25,065 nt of DNA from Klebsormidium nitens. Its lineage: Eukaryota > Streptophyta > Klebsormidiophyceae > Klebsormidiales > Klebsormidiaceae. The DNA is taken from assembly GCA_000708835.1 (NCBI GenBank), contig DF237316.1, positions 1-25,065 on the forward strand, written 5' to 3'. The notes below the pieces were generated by a model. It was not told the origin of the DNA, did no database searches, and saw only the letters and a program-made list of their open reading frames with translations. Within the stretch, counting starts at the first letter, position 1, and each line of letters begins with the position of its first letter. Both the position numbers and the translations under genes were made by a program. This document shows, piece after piece, positions 10,372 through 22,100 of this stretch.

Positions 10372-13300
10372 ATGGAGGCGGTATCGGTTGCCAGCCGGTT
10401 GCCTCTGGCGGGGGCAGCCTTGCGAAGTGCCTCCACGCTCCAGCACCCAAGGAGCAGATCTAGCGCTATCGCCCCGGTGCCTATCCATGCACGCATCAAG
10501 AAAGAACATGCTCCCCTTGCTGGGGCTATGCATAGATCACAACCTCTGCACAGGAGCTGCAATTCCCCTAGCTTGGGGGCGTTCTCGGCCTCCAGCGCGC
10601 CGGTCAGGCGGTTCAGGCGCGATGCTCCGGTTCGCGCATCTGCTGCTGCAGCAGCAGCGGGAGATGAGAACGAGCCAGAGGTGCTTGCTGTTCCATTCAC
10701 AGCGGCCGCCCCGGCAGCACCTGTTAAGAAGTTTTTGGGGACGGAGGTCACGACCCTCAAGAAAGTCATCCCCCTGGGGCTGATGTTTTTCTGCATCCTT
10801 TTCAACTATACAATTCTGAGAGACACAAAGGATGTGCTGGTGGTTACGGCACCAGGTAGCGGAGCCGAGATCATTCCCTTCCTCAAGACCTGGGTCAACC
10901 TCCCCGCAGCCATTGGGTTTGCCATCCTGTATGCAGACCTTGCCAACAAGCTGACCAAGGAGACCCTGTTCTACACTTGCATCATCCCCTTCATCGCCTT
11001 TTTCGGGGCGTTTGCATTCATCATGTATCCGTTGAGGGATGTACTTCACCCGACTGCCTTCGTTGACGGCATCCTGGCGTCGGTCGGTCCCGTTTGGGCG
11101 CCGCGTCTGTCTGCACCCCTCTCAATCCTGAGGAATTGGACGTTCTGCGTCTTCTATGTTGCGGCGGAGTTGTGGGGGAGCGTGGTTGTATCAGTGCTCT
11201 TCTGGGGCTTTGCAAACCAGGTAAGGGTGGTGGCATATCAATCCTTCTCGACCACCTTCTTGAATCCTTACCGTTGTCGCAATCTTCAAAGACCAAGCTG
11301 GTATCGATCCAAATTTGTATCATGTCCTTTGCTGATCAAACGTCTGTTGCTTAGTTTGTTGTCCATCAATCGGCGATTCGGCAAAGCATTGATAAAACCT
11401 GTTGTGACAATTGCCTTTCTTGCTTCGGTCATGTAGAGTTGATTGATCATTTCAACTTAGGCAGTCATTGCCAGTGGTCTTAGGTTGATCATTTGTGATT
11501 TTCTCTAAACCATATTTTCTTGTTTGTTGCTGCTTCTATGGTCTAGAGGCAGCCTGTCTTATGTTGTTTCGTCCCTGTGCAAGAATGACTCCCTTTGCAA
11601 CCAAATAGTTTTGCACATCAACAATTTTCCAGTTGCTCCAACAGTCATTCATTTGTTTTGATTGAGCAATATCACTCTTCTTTTAGGAAAGGATGAAACT
11701 ATTTACCTTTTGACCTTGAAGACATCCTGCGCCTGTCTTTAGCTTGCCAACCACATGGGAGCAACATCTTGTTTTCTTCTACTACAACAAAAGTATTCAG
11801 AAGATGTGTGTCGCCTGATTGAGAAGTGGTAATGCTCTGTGTATGATATTGGATTGGATGTAATTGCCTGTTTGCAAACTTATATTTTAACAAAAGCACA
11901 ACAGAGCATGTTTTGGCCACCAGGGATTAGTCTGCTGTATCCCTGAGAAGGTGGTGTCTCAGTCCAAATCTGAACGGGACTCTTGTTGCTGCCCGGCCTG
12001 TGATGCACTGCGCCTACTCTTTGACATACATGCAAATCGTACCATGAAATACAAATCAATTATGTTTCTACAACTTGGTCAAATGCGTCGTTCGTGCTGC
12101 TTATTGACAGTCCTTTGTACTTCTTCAAGATCTGCACCAATCTCTTCACACCACCCCTGTGTCTGTTGCGTGAAGACTTGAGAAGCCATCCTTTGGCACC
12201 AAACTGCTTCAGAAGCAAAGTTGTTTAGGTTGCCGCCGCGGCAAAATTGCCTGGCCCGTTTCGTACTTTGTTTCACCAGTTCTGATGCAACTCAAGCAGT
12301 CGTCCACCACTTTGCAGATACATATTCCGTCTATGCATCATATAATGAGAATTGTTGACCACCACTTTTTACTCGTGCAGATCATGGTTGTTGATGAGGC
12401 CAGCCAGTGGTACCCGCTTTTCGGCCTGGGGGCGAACGTTGCGCTCGTTGTCTCTGGCCGTGTGGTCAAGTACTTCTCCAATGTGCGGGCCACCTTGAAA
12501 CCTGGTGTCGATGGCTGGGCGCTGTCGCTTAGGTAAGCAGACCAAGAACTAGCATGTTTAGGTTCACTAATCTGCACAATGTGGATGGCTTCGCAAATGT
12601 TTACTGGTGGGGATTTGGAAAGCTGGCAATTGTCAGATCTGCTGCATCATTGTTTCTTGCTGACTAGCTGGCTCGTGCCATTCTCTCAGCGATGGGTAGA
12701 ACTATCTGCTCGATGAATTTGACCAGCTCCCACTGCGATCTTGTTGGGTTGATTGCATTTCTACTTCCATCTTAACAAGTTTAGTCTGAAACGTGGTAGA
12801 ATTCTGTTTTGGCGCTTACTGGTTAAGAAGACTCTGAAGTGTTTTCTCATTGTTTCACGAGTCGCAAAGTTCTGTCATGTGACAAGCGGTATGGAAATGC
12901 ATCGCAGTAGCTCCTTTGGCATTTAGGCAGCACCATGTTCAGTGATGATCCGCTGCATGTTTCAAGCCATTGACAATTGCCTGGAAAAGTGCACCAGCCT
13001 AAGAGATCAGATTCATTCGCATCTTTCTGTTTTTTCTTTACTGTCGTGTCTTGGATTCCACCATTTTTCCTGTCAAAAATTGGTAATTAGATTTGATAAC
13101 TTCGTTGATAATTTCGCAGCCTGGGTTGGAGTTGTACTCTTTGGACTAACATTATGTTTCCATAGCTGCTTGGAATTTTGCCTTAAGCTCCAGAATAACT
13201 GTCGTTCTTTAGACCCGCATACAGAGATAAGTAGAGCGACAGCTGATGTTCTCCATGGGGCTGTTGCATTTTCGCGATCATTGTCGCAAGTCCTTTTGTG

Positions 13301-16300
13301 CTCGAGTATGGGTAATTTTTTTTGCTCGAGTACGCGTGAGTTTTTCAAAAAAAGGGGCGCAACCGTTCAGTAGCACTTTTGGATCATTGAGGGATTGTGT
13401 GTGCAGATCTTGGAAAAAGGTTACAATTGTTCGGTAGCAATTGTGGACTATCAAAGTATCACAGGGCAGCCGAATGAGAGCATTCAAAGGCTTGATGTGG
13501 ACTATCAAAGAAGTATAGGGCAGCGAAATAAGAGCAGGTTGAAGAGTTGCTGAGCTGATGAACAGATTGTGACGCTAGCGCTTCCCCTGCCGCAGGTACA
13601 TGATGGGCCTCGTTGTTATCATGGGCCTGGTCATCACTGGCATCTATGCTTTCACCAACAAGGTGTTGCTGAAGGACCCCAACGTCAAGCTGCCTACTGG
13701 AAGCAAGAAGAAGGTACGGCGCAGTTGACCTTCTTGTTCCTCCAGATCTATTGGTTTGCTGGAATTTCTATACTTACCACTCTGCAGACGCTTTTTAGCT
13801 TACTGTTGAGCTACAGCGAACAGTAGCGTTCTACTGGAAGAGCCTGGTGGTGTAAGAAGGTTTGGTCCTTGTGCGGAGACCAGATTGGTGTGCTTGCTGG
13901 GGAACAAGTCTTCTGGTTTTCAGGCTGCAACTTCTGTCAGGTCTTGTGGACACCGGTGTCTTTGTTAGAGAGGATTGTGGCCTCTCAAGAAGCAGTTGAA
14001 AGAGTGATGCGAAGAGAGGCCTGCGTGACGCAGGTGTTGTTTAAAAATTCCCCTATGCCTACTCGGAGTGACTGCATCTTTGCACTTGGACTTTGCTAGT
14101 GTATCTGTCTCAAAGAAGATGTTTGTCTGAGAACTGGCGAAGCACAATCTTCGGATGCTCTACTTATCTGGCACTCAGCAAGTCCGAGTGCAATTGAGCT
14201 CAAGTCAAAGTGTCGTTTCTGCAAATTGGCACTTCCATTGCAGCCAGCCAGAGAACACCCTATGGAGCACATGCAGTGTCAGGCTCGGGTTCTGCCTGCA
14301 GGCTAGACAGTCGGACTACTTCCCAGGCTATGGTTCATGTAGATTCCTATCGTGAGCCAGCCACTGATTTCAGTAAAGTTTACATCTTAGACTTGTCAGC
14401 TAGTTCTGAGTCACACAACAGCATTTGGAAAGCTTTTTGAAGTTTCTGTGGCTGAGTTCGCGCCGGCTAGCTCTCGCTCACACGGACTACTTCAGGTTCT
14501 TTGTGGCTGAGCTGAATCTGTAGCTGATTGGGAAACCCGCATTCACTGCAGAAGGAGAAGACGAAGCTGGGCTTTGGCGAGAGCGTGAAGTTCCTGCTCG
14601 ACTCGAGGTACATCCGCGACCTGGCGTGCCTGGTGGTGGCATACGGCATCAGCATTAACTTGGTGGAGGTTACATGGAAGAGCAAGATCAAGGCACAGGT
14701 GGGCTTATAACACCCTTCTCGTCGATTTACACACGAGATTTTATGTTGGGGTTTGATCTTTACTTTCATTAGTATGTCGTTCATTTTGCGGAGGTAAACA
14801 GAATGGAAGGGTTCGAAAATGGTTTTGAAACCTGGGATTAAGACTGATGAATGAGCTGACAGAAGGGGCGGTATTGGCAAGCAAATTCAATGCGCAGTGT
14901 GATGTCACGGTAGCAGCATTCGTTTTGCTTGTGATATGCCGTCGGATGGGTGGCTTGGATTGGTAGAGGGCAAGGCACAAAGTAATTGATGACCGTGAGT
15001 TGTGGAGCAGCTTTGGTCTTTCGTGAGGACTGATGTATTTGGATAGGGGAGTGCAGAAGCATGGTCAGTGAGTACGATCAAGGCGGCTTTGGGTGTCACT
15101 CTGGTGCACGGGCTTGCTTTCAGTGTAATTTGTCGAAGCAGTGTAGATTGTCGAAGCAGTGTGTCAGAATCAGTTGATAATGCTCAGGGTAGACCGATAT
15201 TACTGTCAGCACGACCAAGCTTTGAGGGGTCGTGCGGGGTCTAAGACTGGTCATTCCTGGTGTGCATTAACATCCAGCGCAAAGCAGCAGATGACAGGCA
15301 GAATGCGCACGCCAGTAACACAGTTGTTTTTCATGTACCAACATATCTATCGGCTCCGTTGCAGCAAGTCTCGCCACATCAAACGACTTTCCCCACTGTC
15401 AATTTCTGGGAAAGTGCCTCTTTGAGGATTACATTCCCCTGCCGTCTCGAGCTCCTGATGGCACCGATTAACCACTCTACTTCTCCCCTCACCACAAGCT
15501 TTTCATGGCATGTCAGCGATCAAGGATGACTGGGAAAGCCCGGAGTGTGGGTCCCGTTGGAATTTCTTCAAGCAGCATTACGTGACCCACACTTTCCTCC
15601 TTTCCTTCGTTTCCGAACCCGACCGACCACATCGCTTCATGGGCGACTTTGAAATCGCAATTCCTGACCCACATTCGGCCCCCCCTCCTCTACTCCTCAA
15701 TCCCAACGACAAACACTACCTGACTCACATTTCTCCCCTCCTCTAGTTCCCCAACCCCAACGACTACTCCGCCTTCATGGGCGACTTCTCGTCCGCGACC
15801 GGCGCCGTCACCTTCGGCATGATGCTCCTCTCGCGCGTCATCTTCCGCAAGTTCGGCTGGGGCGTCGCCGCCCAGATCACGCCCGTCGTGCTTCTCATCA
15901 CAGGTGTCGCCTTCTTCGGGCTGCTGCTCTTCGGCGGGCCGATCGCGCCGTGGCTCGCGTCGGTCGGGATGACCCCCCTGCTCGCTGCGGTGTACGTCGG
16001 CGCGCTACAGAACATCTTCTCCAAGTCCGCCAAGTACTCGCTGTTCGACCCGTGCAAGGAGATGGCCTATATCCCGCTGGACGACGAGACCAAGGTGCGC
16101 ATGCTGACTGTCGTGCCTTCATACTTTCCATTCTTCTCGATGCTGCCCTGTTCTTGGGAACTTACGTGCGCCTTTCCTTGGATACCAGAGTTGGCGAGGC
16201 AGAGGCGGGCTCGTTCAGTCTGGAAAATCCCATTATACACGGTCATTCCGGATGCTCGCGCAGCGAGCAAGGGAGTAAATTAGGAACGGCGTGGACAATT

Positions 16301-17624
16301 GATGGAACCGATTGACGAAGACTTCGAAATTTGGTCAGCGAGACCGCAGTTGGTCATGCATTTATTGAAGCTGCCTGTACGGGCGAATGGGACACAGACC
16401 TTGTCAAAGCGGGTTTCGTTTTGCGGTACTCCTGAAGGTTTTGGCGTCCATTGAGGGAGCATTACTTTCATCTACCGGAAGTGACGCACATTGGACGTCG
16501 CTCATCTTGTGCGGCGTTTACCTTCTGCCGAGCGAGGCAAAGTTACACACAAACAAAAGAGAAAGATGGCTTTTGCCAGAAGCTACACACTCAAGCTTTA
16601 CACCAACGAAAATTACCCTCCTTACACTCAAACCCGTTCCTGATCTGCGCCCCTACCTCCGATTTCCAGGTCAAGGGCAAGGCCGCCATTGACGTCGTGT
16701 GCAACCCCATGGGCAAGTCCGGCGGTGCCGCGATCCAGCAGGTGCTGATCATCGTCTTCGGGTCCCTCGCCAACTCCACCCCCTACCTAGGCGTCATTCT
16801 GCTGGGCATCGTGTGTCTCTGGATCGTTGCGGCCCGCTCGCTCGACAGCCAGTTCAAGCCCATGGTCCACAAGGGCATCAAGACGCAGATCTCGGAGGGC
16901 AAGCTGGAGGCGCTCTCAGCGCGTCTTTTGGGGCAGAGCCGGGGCCGGCAGGTTAGTGCCACGTGTCTTTTGCGATATGGCCTTTCTGTTTTTGCACTCG
17001 CACTTGTTCAGTGCCCTCGGAGGAGCTGACTGCGTCTTCTCAATCCTTCTGACTTCTTGTCTCCGGATCATTGGTGTAAATACTTTTTACGTTGGATACG
17101 ACGGCTTTGATTTGCCAGCTTATGCTGGGGAAGTCGGCTCGTCTGTTCAAGTATCATACGAGAGCCATTTTGACAGCGCACATTCATTGGTTTCTTGGAC
17201 GCTTCAATCATTTGCTGACCGTTTGCACTAGGTTTCCAAGGATTACGAACATGATGACGATCTTTGTCTTGTCTTACTCGACGACACTGCTTATTGACTT
17301 ACGACAATCCGGTCAATTCGACGACAACAATGATGGAGTATCCTCAGAATCATATATAGTATCTTTTTATGCGTTTTGCTTGATCTTTTGAAGCCCCAAA
17401 TCTGACCTCTTGTTTCTCTGGCTTTGCAGCAGAGGAGCCACCGCTTCGTCAGCGTGCTCAACGAGCAAGGGTACATCGAGGGCAGGTACGTTCCCATTGA
17501 TGACGACAGCAGGGCCACCAGCAAGACCGTTCCGGCCCCCGTCTCCCCTCAGAACGGCAATGGGCCGGTTTCTCCAACGGACGTGGTCGGAGCGACTCCG
17601 ACTACTCCTGTAGGGTCAACGTAG
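10372..17624 (+). CDS. NTT: plastid envelope ATP/ADP antiporter (nucleotide transporter, TLC family)
   Basis: Seven exons: 10372-11220, 12381-12532, 13596-13713, 14552-14698, 15747-16094, 16670-16951, 17430-17624. All introns are GT-AG and all phases close, giving 696 aa. The protein exchanges cytosolic ATP for stromal ADP across the inner plastid envelope. Residues 1 to about 89 form a Ser/Arg/Ala-rich transit peptide, with a likely cleavage region at VRAS. The carrier body starts near TLKKVIPLGLMFF (128) and has about 12 hydrophobic segments. Family blocks are seen in order: NYTILRDTKDV, FLKTWVNLP, AELWGSVVVS, WYPLFGLGANVAL, GISINLVEVTWKSK, MTPLLAAVYVGALQN, KEMAYIPLDDETKVKGKAA and NPMGKSGG. 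Four charged residues recalled as essential in Arabidopsis NTT1 (K155, E245, E385, K527) correspond by spacing to K172, E266, E412 and K554. The Ser/Pro/Thr-rich tail is typical and variable. An apparent longer start at 10237 is GTG, so the ATG at 10372 is chosen. Introns of 478-1160 nt hold only decayed repeats and no gene. Confidence 0.97.
13442..13536. repeat. imperfect direct repeat in NTT intron 2
   Basis: A block beginning TGTGGACTATCAAAG occurs at 13442-13482 and again at 13496-13536, a 54-bp spacing. The copies share GGACTATCAAAG and GGGCAGC and differ by scattered substitutions and a short indel. A weaker partial relative (GTTCAGTAGCA versus GTTCGGTAGCA) lies just upstream. It is intronic and has no evident function. 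Confidence 0.65.
15583..15746 (+). repeat. degenerate copies of the exon-5 acceptor region in NTT intron 4
   Basis: The sequence leading into NTT exon 5 (TGACTCACATTTCTCCCCTC, then CTCTAG and the exon) is preceded by two similar stretches starting at 15583 and 15665. The first also contains the 15-base exon segment CTTCATGGGCGACTT at 15635-15649, which recurs in the real exon at 15773-15787. In both upstream copies the acceptor AG is gone (CGT and CTAC at the equivalent place), so they look like disabled exon starts. Part of the similarity is pyrimidine richness, but the 15-base identity is not. Confidence 0.65.
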
Positions 17625-19179
17625 GCGCTAGAGCAAAGCCCATACGGTGATTGAGGAACGGAGAGTGGTTTTTCTCCGGGGAGGTTGTACGGGATGTTGG
17701 AGGTGAGGGAAATTGCGGGGCGCTGAGGAAAGATTTGGGGCGTGGTAGTCTTGGACGAGGTAGTATCGGCTGAGATGGAACGGGTGGATATAGATTTGGG
17801 GTGTTGCGGAAGTAGACGAATTAGAGCTGAGGAAGGTCCAAGAGCTTGACGTTTTACAGGGCAGTTGGCCTTGACTGGTTTACAATCAGTGTGATCAAGT
17901 TTCTTGTGTCGTTTATTATTGGATTTCAATCCAGCACTTACTAGGACGTGGGCTAGCAAAGATGGCTTGCATTAGAGAGGTGTTACAGGGCATGTTGAAA
18001 TACGACCACTGGTGCCGCTAATAAACGTTCTGCTGACATCGTTTGCTTATTTAGGATTTGCAAACCGTTGCTCTCATCAGTTTTTCAAACATATCATTGT
18101 GAACCGGAACCCAGCTATGTAGCATGCTTCGAAAAGCAGGACATCGCCATACTGGACTCATCCACGTGAAAGAAGCTCTGTAAATGTCGATATACGAATT
18201 CAGTCGGCCTATTCAATGCGGAGTCGCACAAAGAGGACAAGTGGTCATGCAACTGATTGCAAGGTCCATATGCTTGATGGAAACAGGATGTACGTGATGT
18301 GTATACAAATTTTGAACAGCTCCGACACCATCACTTCGAAGTCAACCAATCCTGGGCGGCTGGTGCCCTGGTAGGGCTAGGTGGCGTTACCATGAACGTG
18401 TGTATATATGTAGTCACGCAGCTGTCTCGTTGCATATTTATAACACGCGAAGATAATAAGGATGACCTCGCGCCCTAATCAACCATTTTTTGTTCGCACG
18501 CTTGTATGCATGTGGCTCCAACTTAAGAATGAGCACCATTAAGTATGTCCTGCGCAGTGCATCAGAGGCACGCGCGCCCCTTTCTTACATATGAAATTAG
18601 GCCAATACGGCTGCACAGTCGCAGGCAAATGATTCCAACTGAACAGCTTTTGTATCCTCGAATTTTCGCAGCTCAAGCTTAATTTTAAACAGTGGGCCTT
18701 GCCAGCAATCGATCCTGAGCGATTACGATCAAGCATGAGAAGGTCGGAGCTCCACGTCTGCAGATATTAAATGACTATGGTGTCGACCATTTCGCTTTCC
18801 TCTAGACTTGATTGAACGTCACTGTATTGAATCAAGTAATCGAGCAACCATGCACATGTAAGGTGTACCAAAGCCTGGGCCAGTCAAAACTATGCCCGAC
18901 GATGCTGTCCGCCAAACATAACGATGATGCAATCAAGAAGATTGTACTCCAGAAAATCTGCAGGGCGACTGATGCATGACTCCGCAGCAACTCGATCACC
19001 ATCCAGATAGAAACTCGGAATGCTTTCCGTTGTTGTATAGTTACTTGGAATTACTCTCCAGGCTCGACGGGATCCTGTGTGAACCTGCCCTGTGCGGAAC
19101 CATCGCTTGGCGTGCAATAAGTTCTTTAACGATACTTGACATACGATAACTTCAAACGTCGTCGTCACCGATGGGCTTA
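17625..19179. other. convergent intergenic region between NTT and the methyltransferase
   Basis: The 3' ends of NTT (plus) and the methyltransferase (minus) face each other here, so both 3' untranslated regions and polyadenylation sites must lie within. The first 350 bp after the NTT stop are GC-rich and the rest is AT-richer. The short open frames on either strand are low-complexity or shadows of the last methyltransferase exon. I see no RNA gene or mobile element. Confidence 0.55.
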
Positions 19180-22100
19180 TCAGTCCTCTACTTTTCCAAT
19201 TCGGAGCAGCAGTGGCCACGTCACCTTTCTTTCCGTTTGTGGATCTCCCCATGCGGCTTTCAATTCGTCCTCCACCGGTGCAAGCAGGTCAATCCCCTTC
19301 TCTTTCGCGGTGTTGTAAGGGCTCCAAGTCTTGTAATACCTTCAAATTGCATCCAAAGAAACAACTCGAATCGGTCAGCAAGTCGGGTCGATCAAATTCT
19401 TCTACCTTCAAAACTTTGATGAACGGTTTTACTTAGAATTACAGGACGAGGCTTCCATCTTCACTGGAAGTCTACTTGTGGAACAGATATGTGGCGTGCT
19501 CATAATGTGCGTCACCAAAAGTAGCCCTATTCCCTTGGACGCCTCTGATTTGCTGACGAGTATGTGATCCTTTCACGCTGGCGACTAAAGACAATCTCAT
19601 GCTGCCGTCTGCGAGCGTTTACCGTGCTGATGACTACGGACATCTTCATGCTAACGAGTTTAGACAACACAAGATGCTCACGATTACAGACATCTCTATG
19701 CAACCGGGTACGAACAATATGCAGAAAATCAAAAGGTATGGAGACAAGCAAAGCGCACAGCGTCTTCCGCAGGTTTGCAAGAAGAGTGCCGTACCCAATG
19801 AGGTCCTCGTACTTCCAGTGCTTGCTCGTCTCGAATGGGAATGGACCCGTACTGTCGCGGCCGTCGACCGGAACGAACGGAAACGGAATCGTTGCATAAC
19901 CCTCCTCTATGTACCTGGAAACCAGCGGACTTCATTCGTCAGCGAAACGGGCGTCAAGAAGCGCCACATCAACAGAAGCGAAGTGCATCACAGAATCCGT
20001 AGGGATTGAGAGGGAACCTGCAAGAAAACGGGGGAAAGTGAGCTTTGGGTTGTGAGAAACCCACTCAGGTTTCCGCGAATCACGCAGCGGAATGATGACA
20101 CCCTCCCCGTCGACTTCTATTCTTCAGCCAAACTGAATGCGCATAACTAAAACTTCTGGGTTTCAGAGTTCTACGGCTTAGGCAAACTTCAAGCTGGCCG
20201 AGACAGCCCAACTTGTACAGAAACAGAGCAAGCGGCAAGGCTCGTCTCAGGGCACAGCGCCTTCAGACCGCAGGAAAAGGCTCTCGACATTCTTTGAAGC
20301 GTAGTAAAGACACACGCATTTCTTGGTTAGTAGGATACTGGTAACGTTGGGGTATGTCAGATTGGAATTGCAACAGATTGGCCGAAATTTTCAAGCGCAC
20401 CGCTCGCAATTACTACTGGGTACGTTTTATCAGCGCTTCCCAACATCTTGCTGCATTGAGAGGACTATCAAACCACTTGTACTCAACCTAGCAACACAGA
20501 TAATCGACATCATGCGGCCTAGGTATACAGCCTACGATCTTGTCGTCAATGTAATGGCGACATGGAGACGTCCCCTGCTACAATGCGACTCGATCCGCAA
20601 AGTAACCAAGAATATGAATTGCAATCAATCATTATTATATGCCTAATCTCGCCACTCACTTCACCCGGGGGTTCCAAAACGGCCCGGTGGTCTGATAGTA
20701 TCTGTCCGAGACGGCATCAATGTCCGGCGTGATCCTGGCGTGTGAATACGACCAGGCTGCGAAGGTGCCCCCGGGTCTCCGCAACGCCTGGTGACGAAGA
20801 ACGAGATCGCAGAGAATTTTCAGAAAGCGAGAATCAGTAAGAGACGGGTCTAAACGACATGATTGAAGATCAAGAGACTCACTTCCGAGCAGTCTCCCAA
20901 TAGGGCCCCGTGATTTTGTAGAAGGCGGCCGAGACGGCATCAACCTCCGGGGTGACCTGCTCCGGGGGGGTGTACGTCCAGGCGGCAAACACCCCCCCAG
21001 GCCGGAGAGCCTGGCAAGTACGAACGCAGGCTATGGCTCGTCCAACTCCTTTCTGAGGACATTTCACTTTCTGGCCGTGTCCTTCCTGATTCATTTCAGC
21101 TCGCTGAACCGGTGCGATTCGAAGGATGCATGCTCGTGAGAGCCTGACAACAAGAGTGCGAAGGTGGCTCTAAACCTCAACGCCAGCTCGTGCAAACTTC
21201 TAGAGGGAAGAGCTCGTGTGATATGTCGACTGACCGATTCCTGGATGATCGGCTCCTGCTCTTGAATGGAACACATTATCGATCGACAAAGTGAGAAGCT
21301 CACGAATTTCTTCGCGAGGCTGTGGAAAAGCGTCACACGATCATAATCAAGCAAAAGTCCATGCAAGTCCAGTGTAAGAACCGTCTGTTGGAAAACGAAG
21401 AGCCCCTCCATGACTTCGAGCTGGGACGACATGTTTCGTTTTCTTTGCTTTTCTCTGGGGTTTTCAATAACTCCTAGTCTCCCCTTTTTCCACTTCGCTC
21501 GATCCAAAGCAACTTGTACAAGCCGAAAAGCTCAAAGGTTTTGGTCTCACCTTCTTAGCGAGCGCAAAAAACTCGTCAAAGTCGAACCAGTGCAGTGCTT
21601 GGGCCACGGTTATCAGGTCAACCGAACCCGCTGGGCCAACCGTTCGTTCAACGTCCTCCCAAGTCATGTTCGGTTCGGTTACCTGAGAGGCGCACAGGTA
21701 GTATTTACTGTCAACCAACCGTTCTTAGTGTCTTGGTCCAAATTTTGAATTCGGAGATTCGACTCAAGCGCTCCTGACACCATTTAGAAATGGATAAAGT
21801 ACTTTTGCAACCGTGTAGCGCTAACTCCTATGAAAGCACAGCACCCTTGGAAGACTGCCATCAAACTGCCGAGGAAAGTTTTGGCAAGAACGGGGATGCG
21901 ATGGATCCACTGGTCACGCGACAAGTATCTGATTTAGATGAACCACTGGCAGAAGCTTGACGTCAATCTTCTCATGCTCAGTTCTTGAAAAATATTCCAT
22001 TTTGTGATCGACGGCGTCCATAACATAGCTCAATCACGTTTCAACCCTCGTTTTGAAAAGACTGAAATTCTACGAAATAGAATGTATTTCATTTTCATAC

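Noticed and set aside
17549-17959. 136-codon minus-strand frame after NTT
   Set aside because: It overlaps the NTT last exon antisense, is low-complexity, and shows no domain.
20041-20110. Intron segment with a weak likeness to the start of exon 5 (GGAGGGT...ATTCCG)
   Set aside because: Too short and interrupted to call a copy without an alignment. No acceptor stands at the equivalent place.
21300-21390. Intron stretch of the methyltransferase resembling the end of exon 3 (SLAKK, then a GTGAG)
   Set aside because: The similarity is limited to about a dozen bases, with no acceptor or motif upstream. It could be chance.
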